A stretch of 64,000 nt of DNA. It comes from Sipunculus nudus. Taxonomy: Eukaryota; Annelida; Sipuncula; Golfingiida; Sipunculidae. Where the stretch lies: the NCBI GenBank assembly GCA_026874595.1, contig CM049320.1, positions 8,745,464 through 8,809,463 on the forward strand, in the 5' to 3' direction. How positions within the stretch are numbered: the first letter of the stretch is position 1; each line of letters starts with the position of its first letter. Below the pieces are notes generated by a model. It was not told where the DNA came from, searched no databases, and saw only the letters and a list, made by a program, of their open reading frames with translations. Position numbers and translations under genes: made by a program. Shown piece after piece: positions 1 through 12,600 of this stretch.

Positions 1-61
1 TCTCACATACTGTAATAAGAGGGTGGTTTTAATAACTAAATTTATTATTTTACCTGATCAG

Positions 62-241
62 GTAGCAGCAAGTGATGAGGAAGGAGAGGAAGAGGAAAAG
101 AGTGAAGAGGATGAAGAAGATGAAGATAAGGAAAAAGATGATGAGGCTGAGAAGGAGGAGGATGAAAAACCAAAGAAGAAAAAGAAACCCAAGAAGAAGA
201 AGAAGGCAAAGGAAGAGGAAGAAAAAGAGGAAAAAGAAAAG
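62..241 (+). CDS. Exon 1 (first visible), acidic then poly-Lys leader
   Basis: 60 codons after acceptor ...tgatcag and before donor gtaatc. It begins VAASDEEGEEEEKSEEDEED, passes through KPKKKKKPKKKKKAK and ends EEKEK. No Met starts it: the apparent upstream start is intronic, so the gene continues 5' of the window. Confidence 0.85.
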
Positions 242-3200
242 GTAATCATTAAATATAAATGTGTATTTAAAATGCTTCTATATATTCATATTATAAATCT
301 ATAATATTATCAGTTTATGATCATGAATATTATTGTTACTAAAAAGACCAGCAGCAAGAGGGATATGTATTTCAGAAAGGAAGCTAGGTACAGTATCAAT
401 AATGTAATTCCTGAATATACATTAAACGAAGACAAAAATAATTTGACATTTTGCCAACAGTACAACATTCCTCCACCAGGTGTCAGGATTCACATCTCCA
501 CCAAGGCAAAGCAATAATATTGAAACTCCTTCCCCCTCCCTTCAACCCCTTTCCAGTTTGACACCACACTTTAATATAGGTCGTCTCTTGCTGAAATCAG
601 CCCCTCCACAAAGTGATGTTGAACTTGGTACAGCAGGTCTTGCTGTTCCTGCTACACAGTCAAACAAAGAAACAAACACAACCTCATTGGCTGAGGTAAA
701 AGCCAGTTCACACATTTAGTTAAGTTTTCTTTACATCAACACTCACTAATAAAAGTTATTATGTACTGAATTCTGTGATATCAATTAAAGTAAATTATAA
801 AATAATTACATAGCTAAAATTCAATTAGACAATTATCATTTCTCATTTGCTTATTCTAGCTGTATATATAAACTAATGTACAGGAGAACCCCACAACTAC
901 AAATACCTTTAGAACTGAGCAAAGTGGTTGTAATTTGGGGGTGCTCATATTAGTTACCTGGAGCACATATGGGGACCAAGAAAAGTGGTCATAAAAGGAG
1001 GATGATGCATTTCTAGGGTGGTCTTAAGGTGGGGTTCCACTGAACTAAACATAGGAGAGCACTTCACCTCCATTGAGATACTTGTTCAGTCACATAGTCA
1101 CTGAGTGTATTTACTCAAATATCTAAAATGTGTTGACTGCTGCAGGAATCTGAGAAGGAAGAAGTTGATGAAGAAATCACCAAGGATGAAGCCAAGGAAG
1201 TAAAAGCTGAGAAAAAGAAGAAGAAGAAAGATGAAGATGAGGAGGAAGAAGAGAAGGAAAAGGAGGATGAGGAGGTGAGACCTGTGCATATTTAATGAGG
1301 TCATAGGTCAGAGGTAAGGACGTGAGAAATCAGACTGAGTCCACCTCAAGACCAGCAGGAAAAATTTCCTTAATGTACTAAAGGTATATAGACTAATATA
1401 CATGCATGAACTACCAACTGAATATTAGGCCTACAAAAAATGACTATACTCACCAAGCTTTATTTCAACATTAATTCAGAGCTAAATGTTAATAAACATT
1501 CAAGTAAAAAACATTTATAAATTGAGCAATCAAAGAGCTTTTGTGGATGTACAAGATACTAAATGGTACATACATTTAGGCTGACTTAAGCACAAGCTTA
1601 GAACAAATGTTATATAAATAGGTAATTCTTGTTTTTTTTATGGTACTTATAAAAAAATGTACAAACACTAACCTCCTTCTGTGGATCAGGGGTAATACAC
1701 AGAACTCATAGCCTGGAGATTGTGAGTTGGAATCTCAGCCAAGGCAGTGAGATTTTTCAAAGGTCGGCCCCACCCAGGGTGAGTGTTCAGCTGGCTTAAT
1801 GTGAAGGCTGTGCCTGAAGGCCATGTGGTGGGTCCCTGGGCATTGCGACTCAGCAGTGGGAAGATTATACATGCACTCAGGGCCTGCAGATGCAGTAGTC
1901 ACCAGGCCTGGTTAAGACCAGGATATAAATGAGAGGAAGCGTGTGATACTGCTGTGTCATGTAGTCTAAAACCAAAATGGAATTCTGAGAATGTTCATAT
2001 ACTTAGTAAAACTAGCATTAAAAGGTTTAGGTGGCAACCGCCAACAAGTGATGTAGTTGAGTCCACACCATCTGAATCCAAGTAATAGTCCAAACCACTC
2101 AAGTCCAAGTCTTGTCCAGGCCACTCAATGCAAAGTCTGAGTCCAGGCCACTCAATGCAAAGTCTGAGTCCAGGCCACTCAATGCAAAGTCTGAGTCCAG
2201 GCCACACAAGTCTGAATCTGAGTCCAGGCCACTCAAGTCCAAGTCTGAGTCCAGGCCATTCAAGTCTGAGTCCAGGCCACTCAATGCAGAGTCTGAGTCC
2301 AGGCCACTCAATGCAAAGTCTGAGTCCAGGCCACTCAATGCAAAGTCTGAGTCCAGGCCACTCAATGCAAAGTCTGAGTCCAGGCCACTCAATGCAAAGT
2401 CTGAGTCCAGGCCACTCAATGCAAAGTCTGAGTCCAGGCCACTCAATGCAAAGTCTGAGTCCAGGCCACTCAATGCAAAGTCTGAGTCCAGGCCACTCAA
2501 TGCAAAGTCTGAGTCCAGGCCACTCAATGCAAAGTCTGAGTCCAGGCCACTCAATGCAAAGTCTGAGTCCAGGCCACACAATTCTGAATCTGAGTCCAGG
2601 CCACTCAGGTCCAAGTCTGAGTTCAGGCTACTCAAGTCCAAGTGTGAGTCCAGGCCACTCAAATCCAAGTCTGAGTCCAGGCCACTCAAGTCTGAATCTG
2701 AGTCCAGGCCACTCAAGTCCAAGTCTGAGTTCAGGCCACTCAAGTCCAAGTCTGAGTCCAGGCCACACAAGTCTGAATCTGAGTTCAGGCTACTCAAGTC
2801 CAAGTCTGAAGCTATGCCACTCAAGTCCAAGTCTGAGTCCAGGCCACTATAGTCCATATCTGAGTCCAGGCCACTCAAGTCCAAGTCTGAGTCCAGGCCA
2901 CTATAGTCCAAGTCTGAGTCCAGGCTACTCAAGTCCAAGTCTGAGTCCAGGCCACTCAAGTCCAAGTCTGAGTTTAGGACAATCGAGTCCAAGTCTGACT
3001 TCAGGCTACTCAACTCCATGTCTGAGTCCAGTCTGCTCATTGCAAGTTTGAGTCCAGGCCACTTAACTCCAAGTCTGAGTCCATGCCACTCAAGTGCAAG
3101 TCTTAGTCCAGGCCACTCATTGCCAGTCTGAGTTCAGGCCACTCAAGTCCAAGTCTAAGTCCAGACTACTTAAGTCCAAGTCTGAGTTCAGGCCACACAA

Positions 3201-5871
3201 GTCAAAGTCTGAGTCCAGGCCACTCAAGTCCAAGTCTGACTCCAGGACACTCATGTCCAAGTCTTAGTTCAGGCCACTCAAGTCCAAGTCTTAGTCCAGG
3301 CCACTCAAGTCCAGGTCTGAGTTGAGGCCACACAAGTCAGAATCTGAGTCTAGGCCACACATGTCAGAATCTGAGTCGAGGCCACTCAAGTGCAAGTCTT
3401 AGTCCATGCCACTCATATCAAGTCCGAGTTCAGGCCACTGTTCAAGTCTGTGTCCAGGCTATTCAAGTCCAAGTGTGAGTCTGGGCCACTCAAGTCCAAG
3501 TCTGATTCCAGGCCACTCAAGTCTGAATCTGAGTCCAGGCCACTCAAGTCCAAGTCTGAAGCTATGCCACTCAAGTCCAAGTCTGAGTCCAGGCCACTAT
3601 AGTCCAAGTCTGAGTCCAGGCTACTCAAGTCCAAGTCTGAGTTCAGGCCACTCAAGTTTAAGTCTGAGTTTAGGACAATCAAGTCCAAGTCTGACTTCAG
3701 GCCACTCAAGTCCATGTCTGAGTCCAGGCCGCTCATTGCAAGTTTGAGTCCAGGCCACTCAAGTCCAAGTCTGAGTCCAGGCCACTCAAGTCTGAATCTG
3801 AGTCCAGGCCACTCAAGTCAAAGTCTGAGTCCAGGACACTCAAGTCCAAGCTAAGCTTGGAATACAAAGTTTAATTATTTAGTAATATTAAGTTAGTAGT
3901 TTGCACATTTACATCAGTCTTTATAATATGTGACAATTTTTTTTTCTATTGGATTCAAGACAGATTCAGTATGATCGCTCAAATCCTGTACTCAAGTCCC
4001 AGTATAGTTCTATAAGTCCAAGTCTGAGTCCCTTAAAAAGTAGACATGAGTCCTACATTACAGCTTAAAAAAATAAAAGTACAAACACTGATATTTATTA
4101 AAACTAACATTGTTTTAAATGTTGTGGGAAATGTAACAATACCTGATATTGAGGAAAATTTTTACTTTAATTTATCCCCACAGAAGAAAGAAGATAAAGA
4201 AGAAGAAAAGGAGGAGAAAAAAGAGAAGACAGATGAGAAGAAAAAGAAGAAAAAAGTGGTCAAGGTAGAATTTCAGAACACTATCTAAAGCTGATGTCAT
4301 ACCTACAGCTAGTAATTATATCAACAACTGATATTGTCCCCACTTCCTTGGAAGAAAGAGGGGACATTGATTTGGGTTTGTCTAGCTGTCATTCTGTCTG
4401 TCTGTCTGTCCACAAGGTTTTTGTTTCTGTGCAATAACAATCCTAAATTGTATCTGATTTCTGCAGTTTAGAAGTTTGGATCAGTGATTGCTCTCATGCT
4501 TACCTTAATTTGTCTGAATTGGTTTTGGAGTGTCTGTCTTACAAGATAATAATACAATATGATATTTCATTTTTTATATAATGATGAATCAGCACATTTA
4601 GTTTCACTGATCACCAACAGGTGTTGCTAGCAATGGACATAAAATACTTGAATTTTTGCAGTAACTGCCAGGTGCTGCCAACTTTTGAGCATAGTTAAAA
4701 CTATTTGTACCTGGTCACCACAGCCTTTAAATTATCCCGGACTTGAAGGTGGAAGCGGGGGTCATAAATTCTGTGGAATTTGCATGTTATAGCTACAGAT
4801 GATATAATATTATTTTTCCATATGGAAGCAAATGTCATGTTAATGTCAGGGCAGTATACCTGACATGCTGGATTTCTAAGTTCCACAAATTTTCTGTTTC
4901 AGAAAAAGAAAGCAAAAGAAGACAAAACTAAAAAAGATGAAGTGAGTTTATTTAAAATAAAATGTAAACACAAATACTCTGAACAAATCAGTAGAGATAA
5001 TGAACCTTGAGCAACTTAGAAGTTCAGAGAACACAGTAGAACAGTACTAGACTAAACAGTTGACAGGACAGTTCAGTTAACTGTTTAGTGGATAAAGTGT
5101 AACTTATTTAACTGAACTGTACTGAGGAATTATAAACAGATCGTAAGTTAACTGAACAGTCCAGAAAACACAACACCACCCAAACTCAGTTAACTGAGCA
5201 TATCTGAGAACACAAGAACATCAGTTTACTGAACTGAGTTAAGAGTATACAGAGTACAGTCTTAGTTAACTGAACAGTTCAGAGGAAATTGGATATATAA
5301 GTGTTCTTTCAACATTGGGTAGCATGTCATACACAAAAAGGAAAAAATAAAATATCTTCATTTAACTTTAGATAGATGTTGAGTCAAGGTCAAAGTTTGG
5401 AAAATCTGGGCTATACTTGAAATGTAAAGCATGGTGTTTAAATGAAACATTAATTACATTTTTATATTCAGGTGGATGGAGAGAAAGAGAAGAAAAAGGA
5501 AGAAAAGAAGGTGAGAGTCTTTTCAGATATAACACTTCATTATTATTATTTTTTTATTTTTTTTATTTTTTGCTCGATTAACAGAGCAGCAAAAACAGCC
5601 CACAGGAAGCCCTGAGTCCCACATTTAAATATAGTGGAATCCTGCCTTGCAACCACCACTCAATTGAGACCACCCCACAATTACAACCACTTTTCTTGGT
5701 CCCTAATATATGATCCATATAACTTTGAATTCCACAATTATGACCACCCCAGAATTATGAACACTTTGGTCGTCACCAAGGTGGTCCTTTTTGTTGGGTT
5801 CCACTGTTTATACATTGCCTTGTGAGTTGCATTGCTTAAATATCATCTGCCATTCCCCTAAATATAATTGA

Positions 5872-5902
<31 letters not shown>

Positions 5903-8900
5903 ATCTGTAATTATCAATTGTGATTTGTTAGTTTTTGATTTTGCATTTAAATAATACTACTATTAAAATGTCAGAATTTGTCAGATTATCTGGCTGTATA
6001 GAAATTAAGAAAAAAAATTATTACATTACAATTCAAGCATATAATCCCGCTTATTATTTTTATTTTGCATTTTATTTATTGGGGCGCCCCTTCATTACAA
6101 ATGGCACAGGTCAGGTACTACCTTAGTCTTGCTCAATTCAGATATAGTGACTGATTTGAAGTACATTAGTATCTTCCCTATTCAGGGTAAAATAAACACA
6201 TTTTTTTTTATTTCAGGATGATACACCATCATTTACATTCAAGAAGAGAGAAATAGTAAGTAACACTGTATAACCTTAATTTGACATTTAATTATCTGTG
6301 TTAATTTTAAAGTTAATCAGAGCTAATCTTTCAGCAGCATTTAGCAAAACAATTTTAAAAAGAACCAGCATCCCATCATATATTTAAGATAAATTGTAGC
6401 TGTGCATCGAAATGACATAGTATGCAGTCAATAGGGCATAACATAATAGTCTGTTAATAGTTTGTGTCTGTACACATGATGTACAGTATACTGTGGTTGC
6501 CATTTTATTTGCGAGGGTTTCAAATTTGTGATGTTTGGGAAAATAAAGAAAATTATTATATAAACAAAACCTTTCTGAATAAGAGGCCTCATGGTCAAAT
6601 GTTGAAACTCAAAAGATTGGTATTATAAATAATAATTCATCTTGTATGTTACCATTAATCTACCATACTTATTATAAATAATAAGATCTTTCAAATTATC
6701 TGCTTACAATGAAAAATGATTTCTACTCGCTCAATAATCACTTGGGTATCGACCAGATTTTATATATATGTATGATTTTGCATACATGTTACTTTGTATA
6801 ATTAATTCATAAAATAATTGATCTACTCCACGTAGGTTATTGTGTGGTGATTGATAACAAAACTTGAACCAATGTGAAACAGTGAAAAGGTGAAAATCAC
6901 AAAATGTTAACATCGCGAATATGAAGCCAATCCAAGTATATACATTTAATTTGAAATCAGGTTATAACCAGCTTCTGTGGATCAGGGGTAGAGCACAGGA
7001 CTCAAAGCCTGCAGATTGTGAGTTCGATAGAATCTAAGCTGAGGTAGTTTTTCACGGTCAGCCCCCATACAGGATGAATGTTCTGCAGGCTTTATGGGAA
7101 GGCCTTGTGCCAGTTGGCTGTGTAAATTTCACTCACAAACCAGTGTGTCTTTCGGGGGTTCCATGGTGGTATGACCCAGCAGTGGGGGCGATTACACACT
7201 CAGGGCCTGCAGGTGCAGTAGTCACCAGGCCTGGTTAACTCTAGGATATTAAATGAGAGGAAGTATGTGGTACTGCCCTGTCACGTTGTCCAAAACCGCC
7301 ATGGAATTCTGCAGATGTACATATACATATGTAGTTAAGTTAGCATTAAAAATGGAGGCAATTACCTCCATAAAAAAAATATTTAAAAAAAGTTACATTG
7401 AATGAATTCTTCTTTACATTCCTTGTTGGTTCCTTAGTGTCTACAGATTACTGTTCCTTTCAGGTTGAATCTGATGATGATGACTGGGTAAGTTAACAGC
7501 AATAAAGTTTCTGGAGACATTAAACTCACAATATGGAGAAGTTAATGCTGTAATAGGAGATATTATATTTTACTATGGTATTAAAAATCTTACTTAACAT
7601 TTCTTTAAATTCCTCATAATACATTTACTTTTTAGAGGGCTGTTAAGGGCAAGGCCATAGTCCCCCATACAATTTTACATCTTTTTCAGGTTCTGCCCAC
7701 TTGACATTCCTCGAAATTTAAAAATGTTTATCTCAATGAGAGAGCTTGGCTCTTACTTAAAAAATGAATATATCTTTATAAAAATTGTTGTACAATTAAG
7801 AATATTTACCATAAGTGATCAATGTATATTTATGATAAGTGGTGACAATTTAATTCATCAAATGAATGGTTTTGCTATATAAGCATGTATAAGTTTAGTG
7901 TCTGAGATGTATAAATGTAATCTAGGCTTTGGTAGATGGAGTGTGACTTTTTCAACAACAAAAAAATTTCAGAAATTCAGTGACCTCAGGCTAAGCACAC
8001 CACTTATTTTGTTTTAATTCTTAATTTTGACAGCTTGGAGGTGGAGCAAAAGAAGAGGTGAAGGAAGAAAAGGTTGAAAAGAAGGTAAACTTATTTTATT
8101 GTATCCCCAGACAAAGTATAATTTTGCAGTAAGTAAGATCTCTGACTTATATTTACAACATGTTTAGGTTTGATTAAAGTCACAAATAAAAGGTTAAATG
8201 TACATGCATTTGAAAAGGTCATTCTTTATTCTATATTTTTTTAAAAGTAATTAATAGACCAAAAAATGTTACATCAACATTCAGTCAGTAATAGATAGTT
8301 CTGTGACATGATTGTTAAAACAGACTCTAGCAGTGGACATATTACACCATAGTACCTACTAAATCTACTTTCACAAAGACAAGGGTCACAAGACAGATAT
8401 CTCAGCAAGAGAGAACATGATTTTACGTTGATATTAACAGGCAAAGAGTTGTAAATTATAACAGCTTATATCTACCAGTAACATGAAGTTCCTGGAATCA
8501 ACCAGCGGCGGAGCACCAGAGCACATTCAATGTTTGCCTCGTGATGTCATCCTTACTCTATAATATGTACATTTATGGGCCAAATTAACTGGAGAATATT
8601 GAAAGAATTTCTGTTTGTGTGTGGTGCTGATAAAATAAACGTTTAATTCTTCTGTATATCTTATGTGTCATGTCTATTTTTTCCATAATGGATATCAAAT
8701 TTCTTGATTCATCCATTATAATTAAAGATGTTCACATTGATGACATGTGACATGTTGTTTTGTGCTTTTTTCTGCCTAACCTGATAACATATTATTTAAT
8801 AATTGCCTGCTTTAAATAAAAGCCTGCTTTGTATAATTGCCAGGTTAAAGCAGGGTCCGAAAAAATAAACACCCCAGGCATCTGATCAAGGAAATACAGT

Positions 8901-9613
8901 AGACCCAACTGGGTCACTTGTTCTGAAATGAAGCAAATTTATTTCTCAAGATGTGATGTTTTATTTTGTGAACTGAAATTTGTAAGAATGAAAGTAAATG
9001 TTCCTCTGTAAATTTTAAATTACTTTCTCACTTAGTTAACCTTGTTTGAGTAACCCCAGAATACAAGCAGTCACAGACAATACAGATATTATTTGTTGTA
9101 AAATTATTAAGTATGATGAATTTCTTCAGTGTTTATTGTGTATTGTTAACTCTGTGCATCATCTAATATGTACCTATATTATAGGATGATACTCCGACCT
9201 TCAAATTCAAGAAACCGGCATTTGTAAGTATAGTACCTTTGAATTGCCTTTATGACTACTTGCTATTTTTTATAACATTAGACACATCAATTCTCATTTT
9301 CTTAGGAATAGACATATTTATAATTCTTGAATGCATTCTAATTCAATTCACTATAACTTATAAACCTGTGCTCTTTTGGAAGTATTTCTTCAATTTTTTT
9401 ATTGCTTTTATTGAATATTTCTCACAACATACTGGCTTCAGGCCCAGTTGAACATAATGATTTTATAGAATATGTATGTTTAATATTTAGAGTATGGTGT
9501 TTTTGATTGTGGTTTGGTGATAGTTTATTTGTTTCTAATGCTTAAAACGTTATAGGAAGCAGTAAAAGTACTGTATTGATAAATTTACTACACTAGCATA
9601 GATCATATAAATG

Positions 9614-9648
<35 letters not shown>

Positions 9649-12600
9649 ATGCTTTGTATATGGTAATGTATGTATAAATACACATATATATATCATCATC
9701 ATCATTATCTTCATCAATGCAGTTGCCTCTTCAGCATTGTTACATAAATATCAATCCTTGTCTTTATCATCATATTATCCACACCATTAATTATTATTAC
9801 CATTAATATAATGACATTACCACCAATGGTCTCATGCCAACCTCTGTAGTTGTATCGTCATCAATGCAGTAACATCATATCATTATTTCAGTTTTATCTT
9901 CATCATCGATAAAAACAATGTCATTGATGTGGTTACATCATCATTACCTCAGCCATATCATCCTCAACAATTTGGTAACATCATCATGTCAGCATCATTG
10001 TTAATATCATCAGTATATTTATACAGTCATAATGCCCACATTAAAGTTACATCATCAATAGTATAGTTATATCAGCATTAGCATCTTCATGGTATATCTA
10101 TTAATTATTTCTATATTTATTTTGTAGGCTGATTCAGATGATGATGACTGGGTGAGTAGTCAGCTGGTTTTAAGAGAACTTTTCTTTTCCTTTACCAGAT
10201 TGGCAACATTTATTAGACTTGATCACACGTGTTAAAAATAATCCAATCAAAAGTCCATCCTATTGCAAAATATCAGAATTGCAATATATGATATATGATG
10301 TTTAATTCACATTATCATTGAAGCCAAAACAATTAAACGTGAAGGTTACATGTTCTGGTCTAACATACATTATAAAAATATTTTAATAATGGAATACACA
10401 TATAGACATGTGTGTATATTTATATATATATTATGTTTTTTAAATCTAGATTGACCTTCTTTGCTAAACATTATATTTCATTATAAGAATAAAAAATGTG
10501 ACATTTCAGTCTTAATATTTAATTCAGTTATTTAATAATTTTTTTTAGCTTGGAGGTGGAGATGAGAAAGAAGAAGAAAAGAAAGAAGAAAAGGAAGAAA
10601 AGAAGGAAGAGAAGAAGGTTGTGATATGACATCATTTTCTCTAATCATAACTTAAATTTTCCTACTTGATTTAATAAATTGCAATATTGTTTTGTTTTGT
10701 TTAATTTTCTACATGGGGATATGGATGGCAGTGTAGCCTGTTGCCTACTTGTAAATTGTTATATGTCATAAAGATACAGAGATGAATCAACAAGTCAAGG
10801 ATAATTAAAGCTGCCCATTCACCTACCTTTTGAAAAAAAATTATGTGATTTCTGGCATGCTCTGTGTATATAATAATGATCTAAGGGTATTCTGGTTATG
10901 AAAAGTTTCATAATGCCTACACAGTGGATGTATGTACTTGATTATCAACATGTTTGTAAACACAGCAATGTTAAAAAACAGGGAAAAACATGTCACCTAT
11001 AAGGTGGTAGGTTGCATATATGTGGGTCTGTATAGAAAGGTCACTTGTTCCAAATTGCCATTTGCAAAGCTGTTGCTTATCTGACTTGCTGCCAGATGCT
11101 CTTGTTGAATTTGTTTTGATTATTTTGTCGGGCTCCCACAAGTAATAAACACAATGATATAAACAAGCAGCCTGTGTGCGGTGATAGCCACATTTTCTGG
11201 TCTATTTTTATTAAAGCCCCAAGAGATGACCTTTAGTTTATAAAGTGAGATAGGTTACCACCTTGGAGTATAATTGATCAATGTGATTTTTTTTAGGATG
11301 ATACTCCAACATTCAAATTCAAGAAACCTTATGTAAGTGTATTCTTTGATATCTCTGTTTCTATCAGATCATTTTGTCAGTTTAATTTGAAATACTAGTG
11401 TAATAGTATTTGATGGTGTTTAAAATGACATTAAGAATGATTATTAAATAATTTTCATGAGAACATTCATGATACAAAATGACAATTTGACTTGCACAAC
11501 ATGTGATACAATTTAAAGAAAGTATTTCAATTTATTATACATTTGCTTGGTGGCTGCAGTGTACAGGTGTATATGTTTTACTCTTAGTTATCCAGTGTTT
11601 ATGTTAATCAGCAATCCTACAATGAATATACTAAATAGATTGTGATGAAATTTTGTCAAGGATTAGAATTTCTCCCACACCCAAAGACTAAACCTTTTAC
11701 TTTAGAGGTAATCTTGGTCACCACCATAAGATGTTTATTCATAGGCTTCAGACCTTTCGATTCTGACTTATGGCTTTTTCTTTTGTCTCTGTCAAGGCCT
11801 AGAGCTTAGAGTTAGCTATAGTCTTTCCCATTGAAATTTGGCAATATTTTCATAAACTTGCAGATTAATTACAGATGGTATGCTGCAATGAAGGGATGGG
11901 GTATTGGTCCAATCAAATATAAGTAATTTGAAATCATATCTTGCAAAATATTAAAGAAATACAATTAAATCAATATATGAGTAAACAGTCTATTTTTTGC
12001 AATACCTCAACCCCATTTATGAAGGTAAAGGTCACTGGTCACATGCTGATGCAAAAAACTCCACTTATAAACACCTTATTTCTAATAATTGGTCATTAGT
12101 ATTCTAAAAAGTAGTCTAAAGTAGTCTAAAACCCATGACAGACCCCATGTCACTTGGCCACAAGTTTCAGAAGAACCAGAGAGTTGCAAAATATAAATGT
12201 TGGTTTTGTAATGAAGTTTATATCTCATATAAGGCCTTTGGTCCCTCATCAGTTTTAAGGTCAGACGTTTGATAAATTTTTACTTTCAGAGAATAATTGC
12301 AAAATTTCAGTGGGCACCCTGCTGTAGAACAGACTATAGTGAATGCAGTTCATATACTGTGACAAATATTTCCTGTGTAGCTGTTTAGTTTAATAAGGAT
12401 GCATTCTATAATTGATGTGATAAACTTACAGCATGTTTAAAGGTCTGCTAAGGTTTTATTGGCTCCCATAATCTGTTTATCCATTTTTATTTGTTATTTT
12501 ATGTAATGAATGGCAGACCATTTTCCAGTATATTGAGATTTTGAATTTTTGTTTTCTCTGTAATTCTACAGGAAGAATCTGATGATGATGACTGGGTGAG

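Noticed and set aside
58-249. Minus-strand Ser/Phe-rich frame opposite exon 1
   Set aside because: Antisense shadow of the Glu/Lys codons of exon 1; the same occurs opposite exons 3 and 38.
1676-1745. tRNA gene
   Set aside because: A and B boxes are present, but no complete cloverleaf or acceptor pairing can be drawn; it is the head of a SINE.
2099-3051. Long frames (246-313 codons) on both strands across the 27-bp array
   Set aside because: The period is a multiple of 3, so several frames stay open automatically; no splice signals or non-repeat coding sequence join them.
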